The notes under the pieces were generated by a model. It was not told where the DNA came from and did not search any database. It saw nothing but the letters and a program-made list of their open reading frames with translations. Shown piece by piece: positions 36,262 to 48,125 of a DNA stretch of 64,000 nt. Every line of letters begins with the position of its first letter. Position 1 is the stretch's first letter. This stretch comes from Paramecium tetraurelia (taxonomy: Eukaryota > Ciliophora > Oligohymenophorea > Peniculida > Parameciidae), in the NCBI RefSeq assembly GCF_000165425.1, contig NW_001799625.1:1-64000 (forward strand), read 5' to 3'. The position numbers and the translations under genes were made by a program.

Positions 36262-36972
36262 ATGAATAATTCTTCGATATTTAATTAATCATATTGTAAA
36301 ACAGAAGGTGATGACTATTATGGGAGCAGAGCCTTGGACATCCTCAAAGAGAAAATGAAGATTTTTGATTTAGAAAAAATACCTCAACTTTCTTAATAAT
36401 AAAGAGCTAGAGCACGATCTAAAGAAAGAAGTAAGACTCCAAAATTGTAGATTCATTCAAATAGCAAATAACCCACGAATTATTCCCAGTATCGAATATC
36501 AAATAAAGAATAAACATTCAAATCCACAAATGAAATGTTCTCAAGATAAACAATCGAATCCATTAAAAGTAGATTAAGCATTTAGGACGCTAAGTTATTA
36601 GATGTTCCTATCATTAAAATATCTAGAGAAAGGCCACCCAATAATAATAATGACTCATTCAATACAATGTCGTTAATCCTAATGGAAAAATACTACTAAT
36701 CAACCATCAAATATTAATAAAAATAAGCAAAATAACTGGAAAAACAGGCCCAGAATCCCAATACTTCGATTAATTCAATATCACAAATCATAAGAAACAA
36801 TTAGGCTGTTAAAAATTATAAAAGAAAATTAAGACATAGTAGAAGAGATTTAATAAAAGAACTCCCTCAACAATACGCTGCCCTCAACAATTCAAGATAA
36901 TTTAGTTCCGATAAATCAAATTAAGAATATAGTAGAACCACTTAATTAGTAAGTAAATATTCATCTCTTTGA
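36262..36972 (+). CDS. Basic Ser/Lys/Gln-rich protein of unknown function
   Basis: An intronless frame of about 236 codons, MNNSSIFNQSYCKTEGDDYY... ending QLVSKYSSL. It is rich in Ser, Lys, Arg, Gln and Asn with short basic clusters (RARARSKERSKTPK, NYKRKLRHSRRD) and looks largely disordered. No domain recognised. It is divergent from VPS52 (113 bp between starts). Confidence 0.6.
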
Positions 36973-37046
36973 TATCATTTTTTATAATACTTAATTTTTT
37001 ATAATAAGAGTGTTTAAAATAATAATTTGTATTTCTATCAATAAAA

Positions 37047-39304
37047 ATGATAATTAATTCTGTTCTTAAACCTTAATTCAGGACAACTAATGGAGTACTG
37101 GTTGAAATTGAGGGGAAACAATATGAAAATATAAGATTATTCGGTTCCTAAGGTACTTAAACCAATAATCAAATCGGAAATCTATTAGGTAATCTAAAGG
37201 ATGAGATAATAATCAAAGAATATTATGACATAAAATAGGAGGAAATAGAAGTTCTTGAGTAAATTAAAAGACTATAAAGTGAAAAATAATCCAAATGTAA
37301 GAATATTATAAAAATACTTGGAATTAAGGATAACAGGAGTAATTAACAATCCAAATATGAGCCAAAAATCTATGTAGCATTGGAAAAAGGGAAGGGTGAT
37401 GTCTTAGCTTTGATAAAATAGAATACACAATTGCCTTACATGACTAAACTAAACTTGTTCTTATAAGTAAATTAAATTCTTTATTAAGATGGTACAAGGA
37501 GTTCAAGAATTACACGACCTTGGTTATTTCCATAGAGATGTGAAACCTGAAAACTTTGTCTATTTTATAAATTAAAACTAGGAATATTAAATTAAATTAA
37601 TAGATTTTGGTATTGTAAAGAGAACAGATACAATAAATTAAACTCCTCAAGTAGGTACTTTTAATTACATGGCACCTGAAGTTGTTCTAAGTGAAGGCAA
37701 TTATGATAAAACTGCTGATATTTGGAGCCTTGGTATCACTTTTTATTATATTCTTACTCTAGAAGAATTTCTTCAAGGTTAAATATCTATTCTTATTTTT
37801 AGCTAAAAACGCTACAGCTTTGAGAAAATATTTAGTAGATTTAAATTAAAAATAAATAGATTAAATTTTAGATAATTCTACTGGTATTGAATAGCTTGAC
37901 AAATAATTGCTGTCTTGCATGTTATAATAAAACAAATCATTTAGAATTGGATTGCAAGAATTAATAAATAAAATAAACTTCAGAATAAAAACTTTTTAAT
38001 ACGAAAATACTCCAAATAAAGATTAGAAAAAATCACAATAAAATATCTAATTTTAGAAGTTCTAACAAAATGTTAAACCAAATTTCTGCCTATTTTAAAA
38101 TAATAAAATAAATGAATCTTAATTTTCTATAAAGACAAAGCAACAAGTTGATGATGATCCAAAAAAATTACCCAATCTTTAAGTCATAATTCAAACATAA
38201 TCTAATTAATAAGATTGTCAATAATAAATGTAATTATTAACTTTATATACTAAATTGCAGCCCATATTTATGCAATTCTAGAAAGATATAAGATCAATGA
38301 AAATAGAATGTGAAAGCAATAAGTTTTTCAGTCAAATGAAAGAATAGACAGTTTAGCTTTAAGAAACCTTAAGTGAATAAAAAAAAACTTTGTAGTTTGA
38401 TTTTCATACATTTTGTGAAAACTAAAATTTATTTAAGGAGCGTATTATGGCGATTGAGAATAAAAAATGGGGTTACAAAAATTAAATAAAAGATTTGCTT
38501 GTGCAATAGTAAAAAGTTAGCTAGAAAGCAGGAGGAGAATTGGAACTTCTAATAAATTCGGTGAATGAAAAAAGTAAAGAAATAAAATTCACACCTATGG
38601 ATACTAAACTAATGGAAACTTACGAAAACTTATAAAAATAAGATCTTGAATTATAAGAAGAAATAATTTAAATAAATAGTATGATGACTAATTATTAATT
38701 AAATCCGTCATAATTAAATCCATCATAATTAAATTAGTTAAAAGTATAGATTTAAAAAGTAATTTGTAAATTAGATGATTTAATGAAGAAATTACCCTCG
38801 GATTATGAGATTCAAGAATTCAATAAATAATTTAAATCGAATTTAGATTCTTATTATATATAATATGCTTTAGTTAATTACATAAAGTAGTTTCATATCA
38901 CAAAATATTATGAAAGAATAAGAGTCTATCATAAAAAATAAAAAAAACAAAATATGAATTAAAGCGACTATTAAAGAAAATTTAATCAAAAATAATAATA
39001 AGAATCGGAATTTAATGCCATAAAAGAGAAGGAGGCTCAAGATTTATTATAAAGATACAAAAATATTTTGTTTAAGGATTAAACGAGAATGAAGATAATA
39101 GAAATGGAAAAAGATCAATAATAGATGGATAAAATAGTAGTAGAACTGGAGAGGTATATTAAACAAATTTTTTCGGTAAAATTAAAAAGTACTATAAAAA
39201 ATTAATAAACAATTAAAATGATCATTAGTGAGGAAGGAATATATAAAATAAAATAATTTGCATTTAATTTGATTTTTAAAATCATGTTGACATCCCAACA
39301 ATGA
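37047..39304 (+). CDS. Protein kinase with long coiled-coil C-terminal tail
   Basis: Two introns of 22 and 25 nt (the first ends AAG, near 37467-37488) complete the kinase domain. The catalytic Lys lies in EIIIKEYYD and the helix-C Glu in IEVLEQIKRL; the catalytic loop is YFHRDVKPENFV, then IDFGIVKR, GTFNYMAPEVV and DIWSLGITFYYIL. All three catalytic residues (Lys, HRD Asp, DFG Asp) are present, although the Gly loop (FGSQGTQ) is degenerate. About 450 residues of Gln/Lys/Glu-rich coiled coil follow. This kinase-plus-coil layout is common in Paramecium. Substrate unknown. A similar but catalytically altered protein lies at 56192-59290. Confidence 0.75.
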
Positions 39305-40149
39305 TATTTATAACTATATATATCAAAGATATCTGATATTAAAAAATGAAGTTTAAAGCTTCAAATATTTTGATTTGAACATAATTGTTCAAACAATCGA
39401 CATTCATCTTTCCAACTCTTTAGATTCTAGTGTTTTTAGGATATCCAATTCGAAACATAAACCTTGGGGTTACGTTCTTATTATTCAACGTGAACTTAAT
39501 TGCTTGGAAGAATTCCTAAAGCAAAGTATTATGAAAACCATAGTTAGGTCGCAGCTCTGTTTTGGGCTGATAGAAAGTATGAATTAACTTGGTTTTTATT
39601 AAAAACCAAACAATAAGTAACTTTGTCTATGTATTTAAAAGTACTTTTTTAAACTTGAAAAATTCAATATTTTATGATAACAGTTTATACATTAAATTCG
39701 AATTAGAAATGAATAGTAAGAAAAAATCACTTCCTTTTTTTTGAATGTAATGATGACATTGCATTTTTAATTCAAACTAGAATTTATTAGTATTCACAAT
39801 CAAACCTTAATGCTTCAACCAAAAAATAGTATAATAAGCCATACTTAATTCGTATTAATAATTTAACTACTCTAAAGATTTAATAATCAAATTGAATATT
39901 CTAATGAAATGAGATATTAATAAGCATTAATCATTGTAAAATACTTCTGCTGTCTTACTCCGAATAAAATTGAAATATTTAATAGTTATAACTCTATAAA
40001 ACGTATTTATCCATCATTTTAAATGACTTTTTATCTTTGATAGATTATTGCCAAGATTTTTGAAAACTAAGAATTGGTAAAAGATTTATGAGGAGAATAA
40101 ATTGAATTGTGAATTACATTTTAATAAATAATATACAGTATTTACAAGA
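39305..40149. other. Intergenic stretch with a possible relic fragment
   Basis: Mostly AT-rich and non-coding. Around 39490-39600 the plus strand reads LLGRIPKAKYYENHSQVAAL and then FWADRKYELTW under the ciliate code, preceded by a TGA. It looks like a piece of a decayed gene; the family is not recognised. Confidence 0.35.
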
Positions 40150-40449
40150 TCATTAGATTGGAAAATCGTAATCCATTATTAATTCAACTTTTTAGGTTTT
40201 CCAACTATCATTTCCCCTTCCATATTTTCTATTGAAAATATTTCTGAATTCTCTTCTAGTTAACCTTTTATACTCCAAATTCATTTAATATTAACGAGCA
40301 GATTCAGAGGGGTTTTCCATTTATTTATAATTATAAGGCATAAAATAATTGGATGTCGCTTTTGATGCCTTTTTGAATATAGTATTTTTGATATTTGCAT
40401 CATTATCTATTTTGATTTATCTGCTTTATTTAATATTATCATTAAACAT
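40150..40449 (-). CDS. Small protein of unknown function
   Basis: A 99-codon intronless frame starting MFNDNIKQSRQIKIDN and ending LIMDYDFPIQ. It has a basic, Arg-rich centre (RLTRREFRNIFNRKYGRGND). No domain recognised, no signal peptide or membrane segment. Confidence 0.5.
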
Positions 40450-40682
40450 TTTATTTTAATATAAATTATTTGATTAAAAATGTATAAGAATAGAATTAGT
40501 CTAAAATTCTGATGATTTCTAAATTATATAGTACAATTTATTACTTGTGAATATTTTAGTCATTGTGTGAGTTAATGCAGAGAAGGTGATTATGAAATAT
40601 AAGATGATGCGAATAATAATTACGATTAATTAAAAATAGAATATTTTGATACTTAATAAACTATAAAAATGTTTAAATAAAA

Positions 40683-41270
40683 TCATTATAACTTAAGTTC
40701 ATCAAGCTCTTATTTATTATAAGTGGAATTATAAAATTTACTTATATACTTGAGATGATTTTTGACATCCTATATTTTTTCACTTATCATAAGATCATGT
40801 ATTATTTAAAAACCTGAGAAATACTCTCTGGATAGGTCTGCTGCATAAGGATCATTAAAAAGACGAGTGAAATCTTGTCTTGAGAAATTCTTTTTGTTTT
40901 CTCCATTCTTTAAGAATGCTTTGATTGCTTAATTTTCTACATTTTTACTACCTAATAAAATAGTATAAAGAGTACATAAATATTTCTTGAGCAAAACCCC
41001 AAAATTTTTGGGTATGTTCTTTGTTTCTGATTTTTGTGGTAATTATTTATCTTTGTTTTTGTGAATTTTAGTCTTTTTATTAATTTTTAAAGATTGTGAA
41101 TAGTCAAATGATCCTTCAGTTGAAATAGATGAGCGTTGGTAATCCTCCACTTTGAGTTCTATGATACATTGAGTGTAAGTTTCATCTTTTACATATCTTC
41201 TAAATGAGGAATTGGGATTGCAATAGTTAATTGATGGGTATTTGAATGTTTGATTCTCCTTTTAAATCAT
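40683..41270 (-). CDS. Hypothetical protein of about 195 residues
   Basis: An intronless frame beginning MIQKENQTFKYPSINYCNP and ending KQELDELKLQ. The middle is Lys-rich (KINKKTKIHKNKDK). The C-terminal half is more structured (VLLKKYLCTLYTILLGSKN, FSRQDFTRLFNDPYAADLS). Unknown family. Confidence 0.55.
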
Positions 41271-41529
41271 TTTGAATTTATATATATATATATTTATAAA
41301 TAATCACAGCATAAATTCTATGAAAAAGTTCACAATAATGAATTTCAAAGGAGTTTAAATTCTATCACTAATCTTAATATTAAAATATTCTATCGGAATT
41401 TGACATTAAATAATCTCAGTGTACAGGTGCATTCAGAATAGTTTGAGTTAAAATGGAAAAAACAAGAATTTCTCATCCAAAAATGATTTTATTATAATTG
41501 TTTAGAGGAATATAATAAAATAAAAAATA

Positions 41530-43419
41530 ATGACTCATTAATTATCCAACATAGAAAAAATAAAATAGTAACTTCATCTTTAACATTAAGTTAAAGAGAT
41601 ACTGGCAAAAGAATATGTTGATCTGCAAGACAAGGAGCATTTTCAAGTATAATAAGATCAATCATAAGGTTATTGTTGGTGTTTTGGAGAAACCAAAAAA
41701 GTTAAGAAATGCCAACGATTTATAATTATTAGCCATGGCATTCTCCTCAATTAAATATTTTTAAGAGATGAGCAAGACAACCAGTTAAGATGAAATGCTA
41801 AATTTATTTAGAGTATCAATATTACTGATTAAAGGAATTACAATACATTGAAGTGCCTGCCAGAAGAACTTTATTTCGTTTGGGAGATATAGGAAAGAAC
41901 TTCTATATAATTTTGAGTGGCTCAGTTTGGGTATTTCAAACCTTCTTCATTTTAGGTCTTAGTTGCTAGATCAGGTTTATAGAGTGGTACATTCACCAAA
42001 AAAGATGAGAACAACAAAGACAAGATCGAAATAGACGAAGGAACCTTCTAAGTAATACAATTGAAACTCAATTTAGGATGAATTCGAATTCATTGAATTA
42101 GATGACGAAACCATGTTAACTTAGAAATATCCAACTCTAATGAAAGTAGGCTAAATAGCAGCAGGTGGCTCTTTTGGTGAAATAGCTCTTACTAATTTTA
42201 TCCCAAGACAAGCTACTATTGTTTGCAAAGAGAATTCACAATTCATAACATTGTCAAGAGAAGCTTTTAACAAATTTCTATGTATTTTATGAATATATTA
42301 TTATAGCTGAATATTACAATCGAATCCAGCAAAAGAATTTTGAGTTTCTCAAATCAATTCAGATATTCAAGGCTTGGAATGATGCAGAATTAAGTTAAAT
42401 GTAATATCATCTTCAGCCTTTGGAATATTGTTATGATACGTTGATATATAAGGAAGGAGAAATAGTGAAGTAGCATAATCTATATTATGAATAGAGGTGT
42501 TTATTTTGTTTTGGAGGGGTAAATTGAAATTACATAGAATGCAAAAAACGAATATCATTTTGATTAACAATATAGTAGAAAATTGCAGAGATCTTATAGT
42601 AATGTATGCTTTTTCTATTCAAGGTCAAAAGAATATTTAATTAAAATTAAACCGATGTGGATATGGATAATTATTCGGATATTTAGAAATAGTGGCTAAT
42701 TAAGAATTTCGATTATCAAAAGCTGTGTGTTTAACTGAAAAATCTAAAATGCTATTTTTGCCTGCAGATGTATTAGTAATAATTAAATTTAGAGATTTAA
42801 ATTGTATTGTTGTAGTGGTTAAACTTTATCAGAGTTGAATAAAATGATTGATAAGTTAGATGAAAACAAGAGAATCTCAAAGGAAATATTCTTAGGTAAT
42901 TCATATCAACATTCAGGTGGGTTTGATTTCTTGACTCAATCACCAAACTATTTGATTAAAACATAGGATGAAGAAGATAAATTTACATAAATCAATTAAT
43001 CTTAATAAAATCATTAAACATCTCATAAAAAGAAACACCCTTAAAAAAATACAGAAGGGAAATCTCAAAAAGTTGTTTAAGAAATGTTAGGAAAGATTTA
43101 GCATTAACCTTCTAATATTTAAAATTATTATGAATTTATTTCTTCTCATTCAAAGGAAAGGAAACTAGAACTCACTTTTGAATGTCCTCTTATTGAGATT
43201 CAATAGAGCAGAAAAACAAAGATTTTATAATAATAATTATAACACTAATAATCAATTCAACATTCAAAAACACCAAGTTAAAATCTTGATTCTAGAGTAT
43301 GTTTGATTTAGAGTTTGAAACTCCCTAAATTATTTAAAAAAAAAAAGAATAACGAAGATGTCCAATTATAAGTTTATAAATTTGTTCGATAGTAAAATTA
43401 AAGTGTTTAGCTTTATTGA
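41530..43419 (+). CDS. Protein with two cyclic-nucleotide-binding domains
   Basis: Seven introns of 22-25 nt give a continuous frame. Domain 1 has VPARRTLFRLGDIGKNFYII, LSGSVWVL and the phosphate-binding cassette GGSFGEIALTNFIPRQATIV (FGEIAL...PRQAT). Domain 2 has YKEGEIVKGVYFVLEGQIEI and RCGYGQLFGYLEIVANQEFRLS, in which the cassette Arg motif is altered. A Gln/Lys-rich tail follows with no kinase domain. So it resembles a cAMP/cGMP-dependent kinase regulatory part. It may bind cAMP or cGMP at domain 1 only. Three introns end AAG, among them 41647-41668. The start at 41530 gives the longest open frame. Confidence 0.75.
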
Positions 43420-43466
43420 TTATTTTTGATAATGTATGTATATATATTTATAAATTTAATTTTAAA

Positions 43467-43893
43467 ATGTTATTAAGGAAATTAGCATTACTTTATGAAT
43501 TCTGTTAATAGTCTGCAAGACAATGCTTTTAATTTTTACAACAAGACCCTATTGAGTAATCAGGATAGATTTCAACATAATATTAAAAAGCAAATAAGGA
43601 TGAATAGCAATTGAAGAAATAATCATTGCAATAGGATTATGGAGATTTGGAAGACTAGGATGGTGATCATGTAAGAATTGAATTTAAATTAGCATTTAAT
43701 AGAACAAGAAAATCCGTTTGAAAAGTTGAAACCAACGTTAAATTTCTAAAACACCATTCCACAATAAAACAATCACACTTCAAGGATAGAGAAGGAGCAA
43801 ATAAAATATGATGAGGAGATGGTTGACATGCATTAAAATAGTAATTGGAATAATCATGAACTTGATTAAGAGAATGAACATATTGAATTATGA
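43467..43893 (+). CDS. Small Gln/Asp-rich hypothetical protein
   Basis: Two exons joined by a 22-nt intron (GTAAGA...TTAG, about 43671-43692) encode about 134 residues. It starts MLLRKLALLYEFCQQSARQC, which could be a short amphipathic targeting segment, and continues acidic and Gln-rich, ending ENEHIEL. No family recognised. It is convergent with the CCT-motif gene, 51 bp from its stop. Confidence 0.5.
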
Positions 43894-43944
43894 TGAATAG
43901 ATAATTAATTATTATTATAAATACACAAGTGATTATGTTTAAAA

Positions 43945-44820
43945 TCAAATTTTTAATGACCTTTCGCTTTTGATGGCCCCAAACTTTTCATTTAGTAAAT
44001 TTTTGATCTTAAAATAATCATTATATGTCCATGATTTTTTGGAATCTTATTATTCATTTAACATTTTCAAAGCCTAATAATATTTAATTGTATAAATTAC
44101 TTATGTCCAAGTTACAAATCTTCCCTTAACTCTGAGTCTTTCTTCAGCAACCTTTTGTCTAATATGATAATGAACTTTCTTTTCGTAAGTTCTACTATGC
44201 TTTTTTTCTAAGTATCTCTTCACTTTCTATTTCCTTGCCATCTCTTTTAAGGATTCATGATTAGTTGATGTACATAGTTATTCAACCCAATCTTCAAATT
44301 TCTATGTTTCTTCATCATTCAGTATCTCCTCACATAATCCTACCTTGATTCTAAGCAAATCATCACCCTTAACATATGTAGAAATGAAATCCTCTTATTT
44401 TTGAGAGGGATTGAATCTCATCTTCAATTCCTCTAGATGTTACTCTACATTAGTTGGAACTGGTAAATCCTTTGGATAAGAAAACTTTTTCTAATTTTCT
44501 TTTAAAAGCATAGCAGCTAACATCTCCAAATCTCCCATTGCTGGATGATCCTCGGATTGTTCTGTTGTAGTACATTCTTCTATGCAGACCTTCTTTTTAG
44601 GATCTTCATCCAATATAAATTCATCTTAAAATACTGGACATGGTTTCTTGTAAGAAAACAATTGTTAAGGAGTGTAAACAGGAACTTCAACTTCGTTTTC
44701 AAATTCTCCACATTACTACGACATTAGATTATAACATAATACTTATTCATCATCGGCTGAATAATGTGGTTCATCATAGTTTATTGAGTTTTCATCCTCA
44801 ATATTGCCTGAACATTCCAT
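43945..44820 (-). CDS. CCT-motif protein (CONSTANS-type motif)
   Basis: About 280 residues in two exons (27-nt intron before ALKMLNE). Residues 195-240 read RYLEKKHSRTYEKKVHYHIR followed by QKVAEERLRVKGRFV, which matches the CCT motif (RYxEKRxxRxFxKxIRYxxRKxxAexRpRvKGRFv). In plants the motif is a nuclear localisation and DNA/partner-binding module of transcription regulators. The N-terminal half is acidic (SGNIEDENSINYDEPHYSADD). Nuclear regulation is an inference from the motif only. Confidence 0.75.
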
Positions 44821-45110
44821 TATTCCTTCTTCTCTCATCTAAGTATTACTATTCATTTTCACACAAGATTTTATATTTAAAAAAATCCTTTGAATTATCT
44901 ATAATTAATCCTCTGTTCTTATACTCCTACACACTACCCCCTTACAAATTTATCATTACATTCATTTATTAAAGAATTACGAATTTATAATAAATCTTTG
45001 AGATTCATTACAAAATCATTCAATCTTTTTATTATTTAATATAATCAGTTTACAAATTCTCTCTTTATATATTAAAATTTAAATTATTAACTGTTAGTAA
45101 TATAATTACG

Positions 45111-45734
45111 ATGTAAAATTATAGTAGTGATGAAGAAATCTCATCAATTCCAGAAGATGAATATTTAGATTATGATAGATAGGATTTTGAAGCTATTCAA
45201 TTCGCTAATATCAAATAAAACATTAGTGAAGACGAATAAGAAAATGAAGATGACGATGAAGAAGAAGTTGAATAAGAAAAGGATAACAAATTACAAAAAA
45301 TAGGAATTAAATTTAAATTGCCTTAAAGAAATTAAGTTGAAAATAAGAAATCTCTATCTAACTTAAATAATCAGAAAGTATTGACTGAAGCTACAAATTA
45401 ATTAAAAAATATTAGTAAAATTGAAAACAGGCCTTCTACTTCATAATCCTACAAACCTATTTATACCACTAGCATTCACCAAAGCCAATAAATGCAAAAG
45501 AAATATAATTATAAACAAAAATCATTTAATACACTACCAAAAAGATCTGATCCCGTAGCTAGATATTAATAGATGTCATCATAATGGAAGAAAACTAAGT
45601 TTTTATAAAATACTAATGGATTAAAGGAAGGTAGAAAATTGAATTTAGATACAAGAATTGAATAATAAAAATAAGAATTAAAAGAATCTGGAATGTTTCA
45701 TAGATACATTGCTAAGTCGTAATTATTTCTGTGA
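45111..45734 (+). CDS. Acidic/basic protein with a HYLS1-like box
   Basis: An intronless frame of 207 codons. The N-terminus is very acidic (NISEDEQENEDDDEEEVEQE). The C-terminus has RSDPVARYQQMSSQWKK followed by KEGRKLNL, which resembles the conserved HYLS1 box (DPVxxYxxxxxxWxxx...R..L), found in a conserved centriole/basal-body protein needed for ciliogenesis. The match is short, so this is tentative. Stop TGA at 45732. Confidence 0.45.
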
Positions 45735-45813
45735 TTTTATTAACTTTTATTAATATATTCTAATTTGTTTCTTAGTTCGAGAAGACCAAAGTTTATGAGA
45801 ATAGAAAAGATAT

Positions 45814-46303
45814 GATTTAGTTAATTTAGCCAATTAAATTCTTGTCTAATATGAAAAACAGCATTTTTTAAATATGGAAAAATCAAATAGATTATCATCC
45901 AAATAAGAATTATTTTGTGCCTAGTAGTTTAGTACATTTTGAGCATCTATGTTATACATCTTTGCAATTGTTTAATAAGCAAGGGAGAAATGCAAGAAAA
46001 GAAGTAATTATTAATGCAAGTAAAATAATAATTACTACGTAGCTTCCTTTCCCCATTTCATAAGATATGTCAGAGTCTACAGGAACATTGCATTTTGAAC
46101 ATAATAGCTTTTCTGATTGCCTTGTTTATGGAACATTTGGATATGAACTTTCTTATTAAATGAGAGTGTTAGTGTTAATTTGTAACTCAATATTCTGTGA
46201 TTTAATAGATTTATATGTTGCTTATGACTATCCACTTCTAGTTTATTATTACTATGCGTCCAAATTGTTATCATTCATCAATTTATATTTATTGAAAATT
46301 TGA
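45814..46303 (+). CDS. Hypothetical protein, uncertain
   Basis: An open frame in the ciliate code that starts MIQLIQPIKFLSNMKNSIFQ and includes FVPSSLVHFEHLCYTSLQLF and a hydrophobic C-terminus. It runs in frame further upstream to about 45775, so the true start may be different. No family recognised. Confidence 0.35.
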
Positions 46304-46396
46304 TTATTTATGAGATTAATTAATGATGAAAATCTTGATCAAATGTTAATAAATATGGGAATAAAACTAATAAAATCATAAACTTAGTAAATTTAT

Positions 46397-47912
46397 TCAA
46401 GTTTAAAATACCTACTTAACATTTTTTTGAAATTTTTCATCATCCTCAATAACTGAATCTAATCTATCATTAATTAGGTTTTCAATCCTGGAGACTTTAT
46501 TTGAATACGATGAAGACCCCTTACTACTTAAACTTTCAAAAGAGTTCATTTAACAAAAGGATGGACAATAAAATTGAAATTCAGCATATTTCCTTGGACT
46601 TTTCGTCCTTTTTCTTTATTCTGCCCTGACTCGATAAGAAGTAGGATTGCATTTCTTAATTTGAGCTGCTTAACATTCCTATCCAATAGAATGGGTATCC
46701 TTATATTCTTCTATAATAATAGTAATAATATATAGTACTAATTTATGAGAGACCAGAAAATCCTGTAGCTTTATCTAAGATTTCTTGTAAAATATTAATA
46801 TTTTCAAGTTTACAACTAAAATAGGGATGTTCAAGACATTAAGCTGCTGAAAATCTAGTTTTAGGATTTGGATCCAACATAGATTTTAACAAACTAACTG
46901 CCTCTTTTTATAATTTATATTAAATATCTTAATAATTGACTTGACATAATTTGTTTTGTTCCATAATTTCCATTGTATTTTGTGCACGAAACAATGTTTT
47001 CTTTGTCAATCTATGATTATATTTATGATTAAGGTTACAATTTATAAAAGATGACTCCTGCACTGAAAATGTCACATTTAGGAGTGAAATAATCATCAAC
47101 ATTAGAATTTTTGAGTATTTCAGGGGCAATGTATCCAGGAGTGCCACAAATGCTTACTTTTTGTTCAGGTAATGCATAGATAGCTAAACCAAAATCAATT
47201 ATCTTTAATGAAGTAATGTCGTTTTATTTTTATAATAAGATATTTTCTAATTTTATGTCTCTATGGATAATATTGTTAATTTCCAAATATTTTAAGGCTG
47301 TCAATATTATCTATTATAGAAACATATGCAAACCTTGATAGCTTCCCTGATTTAATGAGGAGGTATCTAATCATCTGGGAATGTTTTAATATAATTATAA
47401 AGAGTATCCCCTGCTAAGTAATCGGTAACCAAATAATAGGAGTTCTCTCCTTGGTAGATTTCATGCAACTTCACGAAATGAGGATGATCGATCTTCTACA
47501 AGATTTGTATTTCTTACTATAATCTATTCTAATAATGAATAAGAAAATTGATACCATGCGATCAGATGACTTTTTTTACAAGAGATACTTTTTAGAAATG
47601 CATTTGGCTGCAAATTCAAGAATACTCTTCTTTACTTTAACCAAACAAACCTAATTTAAATTTTTAGTTTCACTTTTGAAGATGCTCCAGATCCGATTAT
47701 GGAACCAGAATCATAAAAAATGGAGATATTTCCAAAAAAACTTTAGGAGATAGGTGAATTTTCAGTAGATTTAGTTAATTATGGTCAGAGTCGAACCATT
47801 TAATTCGATTGACATAGTAGATTCCAAATGAAGATAATTCATCTTGTTCTGAAACCTTCCACATCACTCTTGTTTCCAAATTAAATTGTATTATATACTT
47901 AGGATTGACCAT
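46397..47912 (-). CDS. Ser/Thr protein kinase
   Basis: The kinase domain needs five introns of 23-28 nt. It contains IIGSGASSKVCLVKV (Gly loop), EFAAKCISKKYL (catalytic Lys), EIQILQKIDHPHFVKL, NNIIHRDIKLENILL, KIIDFGLAIY, ICGTPGYIAPEIL and DIFSAGVIFYKLL, then RFSAAQCLEHPYF at the lobe end. It resembles the CAMK/CDPK-like group but has no EF hands. The N-terminal about 90 residues (FNLETRVMWKVSEQDELSSF) look like a PH-type domain, a layout common in Paramecium kinases. Upstream of the Gly loop an A7 tract (47734-47740 on the plus strand) causes a one-base frame break that no intron explains; it may be an assembly error. Confidence 0.75.
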
Positions 47913-48125
47913 GTTTTTATGCTAGATTATAGATTCAGTGGACTTACTTCACTCAAGATCATTGAATCTTCAAGGACTTAGAGATAATATGTTTTGCTTT
48001 TCAAAATGTGTTTCCTTACACAATTCATTTGATATAGCACTTGCATTTATATTTTATTACTTTTATTACTCTCTTATTAATATATATTCAGATATATTAA
48101 TTAATTTGTTATATTTAAATTCAAA

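Noticed and set aside
46077-46274. Minus-strand 65-codon ORF
   Set aside because: No support beyond being open in the standard code; it is antisense to a plus-strand frame and has no recognisable features.
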